Part shown: piece after piece, positions 13,493 to 26,374 of the stretch
Numbering within the stretch: the first letter of the stretch is position 1
How the letters are laid out: the number at the start of each line of letters is the position of its first letter
DNA from: Ehretia macrophylla
Lineage: Eukaryota > Streptophyta > Magnoliopsida > Boraginales > Ehretiaceae
NCBI GenBank assembly: GCA_037974665.1
Contig: CM075765.1
Location: 58,690,247 to 58,754,246, forward strand
Length of the DNA stretch: 64,000 nucleotides
Direction of reading: 5' to 3'
Notes under the pieces: model-generated
What the model was told of the DNA's origin: nothing
Databases searched by the model: none
The model's input: only the letters and a program-made list of their open reading frames with translations
Position numbers and translations under genes: made by a program

Positions 13493-13545
13493 TTTGACCA
13501 AGTTTTAAGTAGTTGACCAAGGCTTGACCTTTGACCATTTGACTT
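13493..13545 (+). promoter_or_regulatory. W-box cluster in the element 2 LTR
   Basis: Five TTGACC/TTGACT cores stand within about 55 bases, upstream of the likely transcription start. TTGAC(C/T) is the known core of WRKY-factor binding sites. Similar GTCAA/TTGAC groups stand at the same place in the LTRs of A and B. Confidence 0.5.
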
Positions 13546-14941
13546 AGCACTTAAATAAGCTTAAAACAAAGCAAAATAAAAAAAAATAGCAGCTGAAATT
13601 ACTGTGTGCAGGCCGTGAGGTTCCAAGAGAAAAAACAAACCTTTCAACCTTCCAATAGATCAATCTTCGCGTGAGCTCGTGCGGGGTGGTTTTCGAGGCA
13701 ACTAGTGTTCTTTTCCTAGCGACTAGGAGTACCTAAGGTGAGGGAAGCATGTTATTTGTGCATTTAAACGTTATGTATGTTAACTTTGTAATTTTTTGAT
13801 TTTATCCGTAGATTGTTGTTTAAAGCGTTTTGATGCTTCTAGAATATTCCTTGGCAATTGTAGAATGTGTATTTATAGGTTTTTAACATTTTCTGCGGTT
13901 AAATGTTGAGATTGCAATTAAATTTGGATGTTGAATAGTGTTTTATGAATAGTAAACCCTTGGAACGATGAAGTTGTTTCGTTATGCTATCCATTGATGT
14001 AGAATTGTGCTAGGTGTGCTAGAATGCCTAAATGCATTGTTTGTTTGGGTTGCGTAATGGAAAAAATGAGAAATATGCCTTGGTGAAAGTCAGGGTCATT
14101 TAGGTCGAGTTTGGTATTTTCTCGTTTTGTGTGTTGGCATTGTTTCGGGAGGCCATGGAAGCACTTTTGGTGCGATTGTGGCGTTGGTTGGGTGTTTGGT
14201 TAGTATAGTTGTAGTTCAAACGAGCAAAGGGGGAAAACGGGACTTTGCGTGAATTCTAGGGTTAAGTAGGCTTTCGGGGTCTTTAGACGTGCCTCATAGT
14301 GACCTAGGAGGATTGGAGAAGTCGGTTTTCAGAACTCGTGGCTCGTTTGGAAATGGTAGCATTTTGATAGTTCGGGCCGGTTTGTGTTTTTGTGTGTTTT
14401 CTTGACTTTATGCCTATAGAATGCTTAGGGTTGCTTGAAATACTTGTTTGAATTGATTTGAATTGAAATGATTATCAATTGCTGCTATTGCGTGCGAGAG
14501 TAACCTACTTTGTTATTCTCCCACGTGTGGCTTTATCGCCTTGTATCGAGTCTTGCATTGCATAGTGTCTCGTGCGTGAGTGATGGGCCTCTCTAGGTAG
14601 CCTCGGGTTACCAGTGTTGGTTGCTCTAGCTCCGCTGCTATTCCATTTCTCACTTAGGTTGCCTCCCAGGGAGATTTAGGTCGTAGGTTGATGGATACTT
14701 CCGGGGTATTCCAAACTGGTGTTATAAGGTGGTTTGGGCTGGCGCGTCGTCATTGAATTCTTGAATGAAAGTTGCTCGTGAAAAGAGTACCGTATCCTTT
14801 GAATGAATGTTTATAGTCTTTAATGCTTGCCTTGTTATAATATTGACTTGTTTGTATCTTTAAATGATAATTGTATGCATTGCTTGGCTAATTGCATTGC
14901 ATACTCCTCTCATCTCCATCCTTGAGACCAATTGCCCTTGT

Positions 14942-14961
14942 TGAGCAATAGTTTTTGCTCA
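14942..14961 (+). promoter_or_regulatory. LTR hairpin, element 2 copy
   Basis: Arms TGAGCAA (14942-14948) and TTGCTCA (14955-14961) are perfectly complementary around a 6-base loop. The hairpin ends 27 bases before the acceptor-like CAG at 14988. Confidence 0.6.
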
Positions 14962-14990
14962 TTCCTCTCTATACTATATTTTTTACAGGA

Positions 14991-15053
14991 GTAGTTGAAG
15001 CAGACCCTCTTGAGGTAATTGAGGAGGAGGAACAGGTGGAGGTGTTTTCGTGA
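14991..15053 (+). other. Short acidic open frame in the element 2 LTR
   Basis: It lies two bases after the acceptor-like CAG, reads VVEADPLEVIEEEEQVEVFS and stops at 15051. It shares the acidic run and the phase with the frames in S2 and F. No start codon is seen. Confidence 0.45.
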
Positions 15054-15501
15054 TAGCACTTCTTTGCTTTGCTGGTGGTTGGTTACCAAATTTTTGTGCG
15101 AGCCTTGCTTGATATGTATATTGCTTGGATGTCGCTTAATTTTGAGGCTTGTAGCCTTGTATGTATTTTCTAGTTTGAGGCCTCTATAGTCTTTTATTGT
15201 ATAAGTTGAAAGAATGTAAAGTTGTAAACTTATACTCTTGTGACTAGTAAGAAAATGCATGCTAATGGAATTGATTAGTGGCATAAATACTTGTGTAGTA
15301 TGCATATCATTTTTGGGTTGCAAAGTTGGTTAATAAGAAATGTATGTTTTATAGGAAGTCGGCTTGTTATGATTGTTTATATGGCTTTCGCAAGTATTAT
15401 GTTGGTTTTAGAGTTTTCGGATCGTCCGCGGTACAGAGGAGACTCCGTCCGTGTGTCGGGTCCGGCCTTGGCCTTTCGCCGGGTCGGGTTGGGGTGCGAC
15501 A

Positions 15502-17555
15502 CTTAGAAGGACGGGAATGAGCAGAATCAATGTCTTCTAATTTCTGGCCTTGCACCGACCATCCAATGGACCATGGACTAAATGGCCATTGCCTGAAAGG
15601 ACTATGTCCAAGGGACCGCCGCCTCCCCTCCCCCTCCCCCCTTCCCATCCATACAAGGTACATCTTCCGCCTATGGGCCGCTATAACTATCTAAGAAGAT
15701 ACTCGAAACTGGAAGGATAAACAAACCCACCCGGTGGACTGCCGAGCTACAAGTCCTATGACACAGTAGCGGGATTCTCTAAAAAGACAAGGTTGTAGGT
15801 GGCCAAGAGGGCCCACTCGGAACTTGGGATCTCAGCAGGAAATGCGAAGGTTGCTTAAAGCCGGCCGGCCGGCCGGCAGATAGACAAAAGAGAATTAACT
15901 AGTTTAGTTATGATCTGAGTAGGCTCATAATAGGGAATACCCTAACCCTGGGACCCGGGTCCTGGCCATGCTTCGCTTGCGGTCGATGTTCTGGCTTTGT
16001 CCGTTGATAGCTGAATGTTTTGATCTGGTTTGATTCATGATCGCATCTGCAAACCTTATCCCGTAGGCCTTAGCAGGCGTTTTTCATTCTTTACTCGGTC
16101 CTTAGTAGCGTTGACTTTGTCAACCTAACCTGTTACCTTTGGAAACGCGCTAAACAGGCCTGTAAGTTCACCTTTATGCCTTTCTAATAGAAGAAAATTA
16201 GATAAAAGTATATAGAATTAGCCAGATCGTTTGAAGCATGAACAAAATTGCCTTTGTTCTGAAGGCCTAGCGAGTTCCTTTTTTTTTTCAAAGGCGGTCA
16301 TTTTATTTCCCCAGACCGATAACTCGCTTGGTCAGTATTGTTAACTATTATAGGAGGATGCCATCCCCTCGGGACTACCAATAGCTTCAGGTCTTGAATC
16401 TTGTGCAAGTTAGGTTGTGGTTATATTGGCTGCAAGCGGAACGTAGGCGCTTTAGGTGTGTGTTGACCATGCACTCTCGCTTCATGTAATGTAGTATGTA
16501 TGATAGAGGTGGTGTGGTGATTGACCTCAATGCTAATGGTTATCCCCAAGGTTCAATGAATGAAAGAAGCTATGATCGTCCCCGGATAGAGATGATAGTC
16601 TTCCTTTGATGTCTCCAAGCCGGCCATAATGGAATAGATGGGCGAAGCAGTCAATAGCAGTATGTTCTCGCCTATCGATAGATAGCAGGTTGCTTCCAAG
16701 CTCCAACCAGTTGAAACGGAATTGCTACTTTTTTTATTATTATTGATAGAGTGATATTCTCTGTCCCTGTCAAATAAAGTAGATGGGGAGAACTGGAAGA
16801 GAGAAGGAAAAATTGCAAAGGATTTACAAGTCTAATGGAAGAAGAATGGCTGACACGTTGACTGCCTTCGATACTAGAAAAAATAACCCAAGCGGTCTAA
16901 CCCCCGGGGCAGACCTCAACCAAAAAGCACTAGATAGACTAACGGCAAGCGAGATAAAGAAAGCCGCTGGCCCTATGTGTAAAACCTTGCCGCAGGAGAG
17001 TCTTTTGAAGATAAGAATAAAGAAAGTTTTTGGGCAATACAAGAAAGAAACTCGCCCTTTGACACCAAGGGATAAGAGCTGATTGCTGGTGATGACTTGG
17101 TGAAGGGAATTTATGAGAGAAGGTTCTCGAACCAGGTTCTGACCGAATAGAGCATGGAGCCAACGAGTTCAGTCGAACAAGGTAACGAGTGACATGGCAA
17201 GATCAAGCTTGAAAGGAGTGGACGTGCATAGGCTTAATAGTGAATGCAGACCCCCTGCTTATAGATATGAAATCAATGACTTAAAAGACAGAGGTCGAGA
17301 GAAACTGTTGGACTTCTTTATTGCATTGCAAAGAGAGATCGAAGACGAAGAATTTCTAACATAGTGCGGGCACTGGATGGAAAAGACAGATGAAGGAACA
17401 ACCCACCAAAAGGGCATACCTCAAGGAGCACCAATATCCCTCGGCAAAGATCTATCTGCACGAAGGCGACCTATGGATAGAAAGAAAGATGCAGGAAATG
17501 AAAATGAAATATGAAATCCAAATATGCTTTGGGAGTTTGAGATAGGCAGACGGGG
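15502..17555. other. Left part of the mitochondrial-derived segment
   Basis: This sequence is unlike the LTR families: more even in base composition, with no LTR motifs. It is continuous with 28725 onward once element B and its CGGGG duplication are removed. It is called mitochondrial because the right part carries plant mitochondrial tRNA relics. I recognise no gene here. A 99-codon open frame at 16783-17082 resembles nothing I know. An 18-base GGCC-repeat palindrome stands at 15860-15877. Confidence 0.55.
15860..15877. repeat. GGCC-repeat palindrome
   Basis: Gccggccggccggccggc is a fully self-complementary 18-base run in otherwise mixed sequence. Confidence 0.8.
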
Positions 17556-18171
17556 TGTAACACCCCGATCCCTCTCGAGACCGGGAGTTCTATTAATCGA
17601 TCTAATCACAACCCAAACCAAACCCGGTCAAAATTTTAGGAAAAGACGGACAGAGTCTCCCCTGTTTCTAGGCAAAAAGCAAACCTGCGACAGCATATAA
17701 GTGGACCAATACCATATCCAAACATTCAATCACCTCAAGGCCATCCGAGCCTCGGTTTTCAACAATTAAACTCAACAACTATACATACATTTCCAATTTA
17801 AAAGTTAACCTATCTCTTTTCATTTTTGACAAGTACATTCAAACTTGACAATTAAACCACACTAGGCTACCGCTTAAAATAAACTATCATGCCATTCTAA
17901 CTATTTTCCTTTGGACATTACAAACATGCATTGAAGTTAAACTATACTAACTAAATACATAAGCTAGCTTTTCAAATTACTTCAATAACCTAATAAAACT
18001 TAAATTATATTCTTTTAATATTAAATACATACAATACATGAAAGCATACATCTTTGCCACTTCGACAACGCAAGCCACATAGGCACGCAAAACAACTCTT
18101 CAGGCACGAACTGTCACATAATCACGAACTTCTAACTAACATGACATTTCCTGAAATGTGGTGGTGAGGAG

Positions 18172-18196
18172 TGAGTATACACAACACGTATACTCA
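18172..18196 (-). promoter_or_regulatory. LTR hairpin, B left LTR
   Basis: Nine-base perfect arms TGAGTATAC (18172-18180) and GTATACTCA (18188-18196) surround a 7-base loop. Confidence 0.6.
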
Positions 18197-19120
18197 GTGA
18201 GGGGGAGATAGATATCGAATTGGAGAGAAAGAAAGTCGTCCAAGCTAAATAAGACAGTTAAGCAATATAACTGACAATTAAGCAATCAAGACAAACAATC
18301 AATATAATAAGCAATTAATGAAAGTATTAACACAACCATTCAAAGCTATACGACACTCTGAAGGCTATGGTTCACTCTTATGAGCAATGTACCATTTCAC
18401 GAGCGATAAATCAATCTCGAGCTTGATGTTGACAACGATGACAATAAGCGCGCAACCACCTTATAACTCCAGTTTGGAATACCCCAGGAGTAATCATCAA
18501 TTCTACAACCCAAATCTCCCTGGCAGGCAACCCAAGCGAGAAAAGGGAATAGCCACGGAGTTAGAGTGTGACGCCCCGATCCCTCACGAGACTGGAGGCT
18601 CTAATAACCATGCTATTTTCAACCCAATACCAAACCCGGTCACAAAATTTTAGGGAAAAACAGACAGAGTTTCCTCTGTACCGCAGACATTTCTCAAACC
18701 TATAAATGCTCAAAATAGCCACAATATACTAAAACAAGCTTTTATAATTAAAATTCAAGGTTCTAGGCCATCCAAGCCTGGAGACAAACAACAGCTCCAA
18801 ATCGCACATGCATGCACCCAACTTAACTTTTCATTAAACCTTTTTAACATGCCATTCTATGATAACATTAGAGCAATTTTAGAAGTTGAAATCAACACCT
18901 CTAAACATACACACCCAAGCATGCAAGAACTAAAAGGAGAATTAAAAGTTATTACAAGCCATAATATCTCAAAGCTAACATTACAACCAACAACTTTCAA
19001 CTTGCAACTACAAGAATATACATAGCCTTAAGGCCACAAAATAGATCATGCTATAGCAATACAAGTACACCATGTAACAACAAGAAGAAAAATCTACCTT
19101 AGACAACAAACACATAACAA

Positions 19121-19197
19121 CTAGGGCAAAGGCTCAGTCTGAACTTCTTCCTCTTCCACTAGCACCTCAATTAGCTGGGGATTACCCTCAGCACTTC
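19121..19197 (-). other. Short acidic open frame in S2
   Basis: Read on the minus strand it begins two bases after an acceptor-like TTTCAG and reads SAEGNPQLIEVL, then VEEEEVQTEPLP and stop. The corresponding frame in F differs by one codon and several third-position changes. In S2 the frame also stays open upstream, across the acceptor-like site, to an ATG at 19309. A 62-codon unspliced reading is therefore also possible. Confidence 0.45.
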
Positions 19198-19217
19198 CTG
19201 AAACATATATCGAGGTA

Positions 19218-19237
19218 TGAGCAACCACTGTTGCCCA
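19218..19237 (-). promoter_or_regulatory. LTR hairpin, S2 copy
   Basis: On the + strand TGAGCAAC and GTTGCCCA pair around CACT; on the minus strand one pair is a G-U wobble. It has the same spacing to TTTCAG as in F. Confidence 0.55.
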
Positions 19238-22186
19238 GTGAGGGATATAGTCTCCCGGGGCGTGCAATGCAACAGGTAATACAGTTAAACGACAATAACA
19301 AATAAGCAATTAAAGAAACAATGGTAGGTTTAATAACCAGACATTTAAAAGGATACATTTCACATAGCCCCTATACACCAATCTTCGCTGGTCTTCATTC
19401 ATGATCCACGAACCACGATCACGATCACGATAAGCCGGCATCCCAAACACCAAAGGGTACTCCGGATGTACCCAATCCTACGACCCAACACCCCCTGGCA
19501 ATCTCCGGACCAGGCGAGTGAGGGAATAGGGTACGGAGCTAGAGCAACCAACCCTAGCAAGCCCGCTGCCGCCCAGAGAGGCCCATTGCATCTGCCCCGA
19601 TGATAAGGTTGCGCAACCATTGACCCGATAACACAGGAAGCAATAATAATAACAATATAACAAAATAAGCCGATATACAAACAAGAAGGACAACAAAAGA
19701 AGTTGTCCTCGAGTACACACATCATCAATCACGCCATACGATGAAATATAATACATTCATTAGTCTATAATTGCTAAACTAATCGAACTTAAACACTTAA
19801 ATCACTTAGTATCGAACATTTAGCATATAACAAGATAAGACACTTAGAATGCACATAGAAATGATCCCTCACCTTTTAGGAAGCCAAACCTGCATGAATT
19901 AAGCCAAGATTCCCTCAATTTTCTCCAAAAGCATCAATTCTCTTCAATTATCACTACCTAATACAATCAACTATATGCATAAGAAGTGATTTCTTATTCT
20001 CAACTAAAGCCAATTCATAAAGCCATTAATTTATCTAACTCTATTTGATTCCCTTTAATTCACATAACTAACAATATATTTCATGGTTTAACAATCATTC
20101 AAATCAATATTTGAACAATACATAAACTCAAGTGATCACATATGCAACATTCTTTAATTTCCAAGTATCAGACAAAGACAATAGCATAATAAATAACATA
20201 TACATAGACAATCATAGAAGTAGAAACACTATATAACAGCTAACCAAGAAGTAAGATAAGCGAATCTTTACACATATAATGCAATTAATAAACAATATAA
20301 ACATGTTTACTCCATCTTTAACTAGTATCAATATAACTTAACTCACAATTTCTCCGAATAGATGAACTTGTTACATAAGTACATTTAAACATTTATCCAA
20401 TCAATCAAGAATCAACTAACAACAATTATTACCATGGTTAATTACTAGTTCCTTTAGTCCATTCTAAATTCATACTCAACCAAATCCATATAAACCAAGC
20501 AACTTAATTCACGAGACTTCACTACTATAATACGTACACTACACAAAGGCATATAAACATTTAATTACTCAATTATAAAGCAATTATCATGAAATTAACT
20601 ATGCGAACACAAATGGGTCAATAATATACTTTTCACAAAACTTAACCTAAAGCTCACACATACCTTAGAATAGCATTTAGACACGCTAGGAGCAACTAAA
20701 AAGCAATACAAGTACTAACGCAATTAATTCATTCATTTCCCCTTTGTTCAACTAGGCTATTTAGCTTCCCATCGGAATTTAATGATCAAGTTAAGCTAGC
20801 TAACCATCCTACCAATCTAAGGATACCTAAATACCTCATTTAGAACCTCCAAATCATAACCTAGAGCACAAGTACACGAAAACACCAAAAATGCCTCTTT
20901 GTGGGTTTACACTACAAGTACCAATTTCAGAACCCAAACAAGCGAAACGAAAGCACTTCTAAGGTTTCAATACTTAATAAAGACTAGCCATAACCTCGAA
21001 ACGTGCCCGGATTCAAGTTAAACCCGAAACCCCTTATTAAAGTAGCCTATTTTGATCAAATTTCTCAAATTTTGAACATAGCAAGTGCAATTAACATTTT
21101 TTTCACGCTCAAGGGCCTAATTAGCAACTACTAGAAGCATTGAATCAAATTAAATTGTAACTTTTTTCGGAAACCCTAGTTTAGCACTATTCATCATCTT
21201 CCCCAAGTGTCATTTTCATTTTCAAGCATTCAACAAGCATTTTAAACCATCAAACATATTCTATGAAGTCATTAGAGCATATAAGAATCAACGGAACAAG
21301 AATTAAACCACTACAATATTATATCACAAAAATAATAATACAAACTTTAATTGAATTTAATACAAAAATAGAATGCACCCTCACCTCTTTTGAAGATCAA
21401 AGAATGGTCTTAAGGTCCTAAGGATGAAGCACAACCAATTTGGGAAGCAATGGAAGCAAGAATGAAGCAAAGAGTAATTTTTTTTTTTAAAGTTACTATT
21501 CCCGTAACTCTTTTTTGGCCATTTTTTTGACCCCTTTTTTTTTTGTTTCTCGGCTTTTAATATTCTCATAAGATGGTCAAAGGGTAGGTCAAGCAAATAG
21601 GGTATTTTAGTAAGGGTAAATAGGTCATTTGGGTGATTAAATTTCAGCAAAATAAAATGCCAAAAATCTGAAAAATCTGAAAAAATCCCGCTGGTACTAT
21701 TCATCAGACATTTCGCGAATTTTTCCCGTTGATCCCGATATGCAATGCACGCACAGTTAGGGCTATTGTCCCCTAAAAATATGTAGTACTTTATAAAAAA
21801 ATAAAATGCATGAAAAGAAATATTTGAATTTATGGAAATATAAAAAAAAATAAAGTAATTAGCTAAATTACATCTAAGTTAACCATTTAATGAATGTAAT
21901 TAGTGAAGTGCTGAGTTCGGGGTGTCACATAGAGCAACCAACACTGGCAACCCGAGGCTACCTAGAGAGGCCCATCACTCACGCACTGGACACTATGCAA
22001 TGCAGGACTCGATACAAGGCGATAAACGAGCGATAAACAAGATATCAAGCATTATCAACAATTGATAAACATTTCAATCAACAATCAACTCTACAAGCAT
22101 AATAAGCATTAACAAGCATTAACAAGCATTTACAATCAAATATGTAACAAGAACAACACCAACAATATTATCAAGCAATAATAAGT

Positions 22187-22305
22187 ATTCTATAGACATT
22201 ATAAGCATTCTATAGGCATTATAAACATTCTATAAACATTATAATCATTCTATAAGCATTATAAACATTCTATAGGCAATATAAGCATTCTATAGGCAAT
22301 ATACT
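22187..22305. repeat. 20-base tandem repeat in the B left LTR
   Basis: About six to seven units of roughly CATTCTATAGGCATTATAAG follow head to tail with small differences. Confidence 0.8.
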
Positions 22306-23882
22306 ATGAAAACACACAAAATTCCAAAAATGACCCCAACTTTCAAAACGCTACTACTTTCAAACGAGCCACGAGTTTTGGAAACCGACTTCACCAATCC
22401 ACCTAGGTCACCATAAGGCACGTCTAAAGACCCCGAAATCCTACTTAACCCTAGAATTCCTACAAAGCCTCGATTTCCCCCTTTGCTCGTTTGAACTACA
22501 ACTATACTAACCAAACCCCCAAACAACGCCATAATCGCACAAAAAGTGCTTCCATGGCCTCCAAAAACAATGCCATCACGCAAAACGAGAAAATGCTAAA
22601 CTCGACCTAAACGACCCCGACTTTCACCAAAGCATATTTCTTTTTTTTTTCATTATGCAACCTAAAAAAACCATGCATTTTGGCATTCTATCATACCTAG
22701 CACCTTTTCACATCAACAGACAGCATAACAACACAACTTTATCATTTCAAGGGTTTACTATTCACAAAATACTATTCATTACACAATTTATATTTCAAAT
22801 TCGATATTCAACCGTAGAAAATGTTAAAAAGCTATAAATACACGTTCTACATTTTCTAGGGAACATTCTTTAAGCAATGAAACAGACAAAATAACAACCT
22901 ACGGTTAAATCACAAAAATTAAAGTTTATGTTCAACATTTTCAAATGCACAAATAACGATGAAACCCTCACCTTAGACGCTAGGGAAACCTCATTGGCTG
23001 CCTCGAAAACCACCCCGTGCAAGCTCACGCAAAGATTTGATGATTTGAAGTTGAAATGTTTTTTTTTCTTCTCTCATATTTTCGGCCCTTGCTTATCTGT
23101 TTCAGCTCTGTTTTTTTTTGGTGCAATTTTAGGCTTTAATAAGATGACAATTCAAGTCAAAAGTCAAGGCTTGGTCAATGCTCACTTAAGTTGGTCAAAC
23201 TAGCTTATTTTATGCATTTTAAAGCTAAAACAAGTAACATAAATCCAATTCTAGTTAAATATAACTTAAAACACTAAAATTAAAACACTAAATACTAGTT
23301 TTCACTATTTGTTGAGGACTAGAATTCATTTCCTAACTATTGCTCTCGAAATGCTATGCACTTTGCAACAATAAAAGAATAACGATTAAATCTCAAAGAA
23401 TTTAAGAAATATATCATTTTTGAAAAGCATCATAGTTTAAAATTTACTCCGGCTCGGAGCTACTTTTCATTTAATTGAAAACCGAGTGATTTTAATACAA
23501 TACAATCAAAACCGATTATTAAAATAATCAAAACAATCAAGGTAATCAATATTCATTTAAAATAATTAATTTAACTATTTCTAGAATATTTTAAAGAATT
23601 ATGAAGTTAATATTAAGCTACAAATGAAAGTCAATATAAACGCGTAGTAAAATACAATTAAACACTAACATTTAAGATGACACTTAATTAATCACAAGAG
23701 AATAAATTCAATTACAATAATTATTAGAAATAGATAATAATTTTTTAATTATTCAATATACAACTACTAAATGCTTCCAAGAGAAATATTAAAATAGTGC
23801 AAATTGGTTGGTTTAACTAATTAAACATTTAATCAAATGCAGTCAAGTGCTATTAAATGCATGCCGGGTTCGGGTTACCACA

Positions 23883-25757
23883 TCCTTCTCCCCTTAAAAC
23901 AATTGCTTCCTCGCAATTCTTCTTCCAATAGAACTCAGCATCATCTGAAATCCAATTCTGACTAACCTTCATCGGTTGAAGAATCCCGTTGACACGAATA
24001 TCGAAGAAGAATAAAATTCCAACCAAGAGCGCCGAGATAGTACCAATAAAGACTAAAGCAAAGATACTGTAGATGTCATTAATACCACACAATAACGACA
24101 AGAAGAATACCCCACGCTCGAATCTCCAATAGAAGTCTAACTATTACTGCCCGAAAATCCCCAAACAAGAAACCAAGTAGAGGCTCAAACAAAGGTTCCA
24201 TCCAGAGGTCCAAAGAAGTACCCCGCTGGTCATGAATTTCATAGAAGAATTTCCTGTTAAGAGTGCTGAAGAAAATACCAAGAAACCCAATCAAATATAC
24301 TTCCAAAGTTCCAAAGAAGCCTTCCAAATAATAACCCTATGGAGCAACCAATTAGATTCCGAGTTTTTGCTATCAAATGCTGAGAAGAATGTCAACGAAA
24401 AATAGCAAAGAAAAGATAATGCGCCCAATAAGACAATCAAGTTGAATAACAAATATGGTTTCCCAGATAGACGGAAACCCTAAAGAAAGTACCGAGGTGG
24501 AGCACAAAATATACTAAACCAAACTTCGAGGCCTCTTCACTTTTGCCAAGTGAGGACTTTATACAACTTACCACCAAGAAAGCCCATAGTATTCCACAGC
24601 ATAGCATAAGCGATATGAGATAATAAATCTGATGGGAATTCCAATTACCAAACCAACTGAGGGATGCCAAAGAAAATACCCGAACAATGTTCCAGTAAGA
24701 AAGTACCAAGAATTGCCTAATAAGTAATACTAAATAAATGGCCACTAAGAATCCTAGAGAATGCCATTGAAGAATTTCCAAAAGGAATGTCAGTAACACA
24801 CCAATAAAGACCGAGACACATATGCCATAGATAATACCATTCAGTAAGTCTGTTTGGAATCCCAACAACCAAGTCTACCGAGAAGTACCAACAGAAGTTT
24901 CCAAGGAATACCCAATAAGGAAACCAAAGAATACTCCAGAGAACAACCAAATAGAAGCCCAAAAGAAAGCTATTCTTTTGCAATTGTTAAGCACAGAGAA
25001 GGACCTTAGAGGAATACCAATATAGAAATACCCGTTGAATACCCAATCATGAAAACATTAAGAAAGTGCTCCAAAGAATAATCATGTAGAACTCCAAAGG
25101 AAGTCATTTATCCAAAGCATAGAAGATAACCTTCAAGGAACCCCAATAAACAAACTCCCAGCTATAACTGTCAACACCCAAATAAAGGCCTAGTCAAGCA
25201 CTGTTCATTCCCGTCAATCCACATAACTTGGAGGGCCTGCTACTAACCACTTCTCTTCAGGGGAGGAATAAGTCTTTCTTACCATTTCCACGGGACATGT
25301 ATGAATGCCAAGATATCACATTTATACACATGCCTTAAACTATTATGCAAGCAAGTTTACAAAAGAGTTTATTCAACGAAGTCACTCAATCACGGCAATC
25401 AAGTCAAGCACAACATAATCAATTCAATTCACGGCATAGCTAATTCAAGATATTCTAATACACACATTACAAGTAATAATTCAAGCAAATAGCAATTCAC
25501 GAGGTCAATTCGATTCACAATGGTAATTCAATAGGTCAATCCAATGCACAACTAGACACTTCACTTCACTTAGCACACAATTAACACGTAACACATAACT
25601 ATATCACATAGGAGCATACATTCAGGTCCACACACACAATCTCACATACAAGCACACACTTTCAAGACACGCTTAACAAGCACACATTCAAGGATCACTA
25701 CCCACCAGACCGAGGACCCTGTCCTGGCTTATGAGCTAGACAAGCTATGATACCACC
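23883..25757 (-). other. Element B internal region, no coding potential
   Basis: A polypurine tract (minus-strand GTTTTAAGGGGAGAAGGA, 23883-23900) and a primer site (25744-25755) bound it. Between them the minus strand is dominated by irregular repeats around TTGGNATTCYTT, giving short hydrophobic open frames that I regard as by-products of T-rich repeats. No Gag, protease or RT motif is present in any frame. Confidence 0.75.
25744..25755 (-). other. Primer binding site of B
   Basis: On the minus strand it reads TGGTATCATAGC, close to the methionine-tRNA site TGGTATCAGAGC used by E and F. It lies two bases inside the 5' LTR edge. Confidence 0.75.
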
Positions 25758-26374
25758 TGTAACACCCCGATCCCTCTCGAGACCGGGAGTTCTATTAATC
25801 GATCTAATCACAACCCAAACCAAACCCGGTCAAAATTTTAGGAAAAGACGGACAGAGTCTCCCCTGTTTCTAGGCAAAAAGCAAACCTGCGACAACATAT
25901 AAGTGGACCAATACCATATCCAAACATTCAACCACCTCAAGGCCATCCGAGCCTCGATTCTCAACAATTAAACTCAACAAGTATACATTCATTTCCAATT
26001 TAAAAGCTAACTTATCTCTTTTCATTTTTGACAAGTACATTCAAACTTGATAATTAAACCACACTAGGCTACCGCATAAAATAAACTATCATGCCATTCT
26101 AACTCTTTTCCTTTGGACATTATAAACATGCATTGAAGTTAAACTATACTAACTAAATACATAAGCTAGCTTTTCAAATTACTTCAATAACCTAATAAAA
26201 CTTAAATTATATTCTTTTAATATTAAATACATACAATACATGAAAGCATACATCTTTGCCACTTTGACAACTCAAGCCACATAGGCACGCAAAACAACTA
26301 TTCAGGCACGAACTATCACATAATCACGAACTTTCCAGCTAACATGACATTTCCTGAAATATGGTGGTGAGGAG

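Larger units (their letters stand above)
7378..15501 (+). mobile_element. Element 2: broken Ty3/gypsy chromovirus with truncated 5' LTR
   Basis: The parts are a 5' LTR fragment, a leader, gag-pol, a polypurine tract and a full 3' LTR of 2276 bases (TGTAATACCC to GTGCGACA). Gag-pol contains Gag, zinc knuckles, protease, RT, RNase H, integrase and chromodomain, and has about six breaks. The 5' LTR fragment aligns only with positions 13911-14850 of the 3' LTR, so its first part, its last part and the primer site are missing. Element A lies directly to the left and mitochondrial-like DNA directly to the right. No target duplication can be tested because the left end is lost. Confidence 0.85.
13226..15501 (+). 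repeat. Element 2 3' LTR (complete)
   Basis: This is a 2276-base LTR with TG...CA ends. In order it holds a W-box cluster (13493-13545), a donor-like CCTAAGGTGAGGG (junction 13737/13738), TGAATAGT motifs (13932, 13946), a GC-rich block (about 14540-14745), a hairpin (14942-14961), an acceptor-like TTTTTTACAG (ending 14988), an acidic open frame (14991-15053) and a GC-rich tail. Mitochondrial-like sequence begins directly after it. Confidence 0.87.
18567..21929 (-). mobile_element. S2: solo LTR inside the 3' LTR of B
   Basis: It begins TGTGACGCCCCG and ends GGGTGTCACA on the + strand, is 3363 bases long and has no internal region. The exact duplication TAGAG stands at 18562-18566 and 21930-21934. 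It is related to the LTR of F: the GC-rich block (about 19425-19605), the hairpin (19218-19237) and the acidic frame (19121-19197) correspond. A donor-like GAGGTGAGGG lies on the minus strand near 21378. The rest is AT-rich with no gene. Confidence 0.88.
17556..23882 (-). repeat. Element B 3' LTR (split by S2)
   Basis: This is the LTR next to the polypurine tract in the minus orientation. Landmarks are a hairpin (18172-18196), a GC-rich block (from about 18449, continuing after S2 to about 22010), a 20-base tandem repeat (22187-22305), paired ACTATTCA motifs (about 22747 and 22772), a donor-like site read as CTAAGGTGAGGG on the minus strand (about 22970-22982) and GTCAA sites (about 23153-23200). 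It matches the right LTR closely. Confidence 0.87.

Noticed and set aside
16783-17082. Open frame of 99 codons in the mitochondrial-derived segment as a gene
   Set aside because: I recognise no family, the region is decaying, and other frames over the same bases are similarly open.
22187-22305. CRISPR-like array
   Set aside because: The units are contiguous tandem repeats without unique spacers, in plant nuclear DNA.
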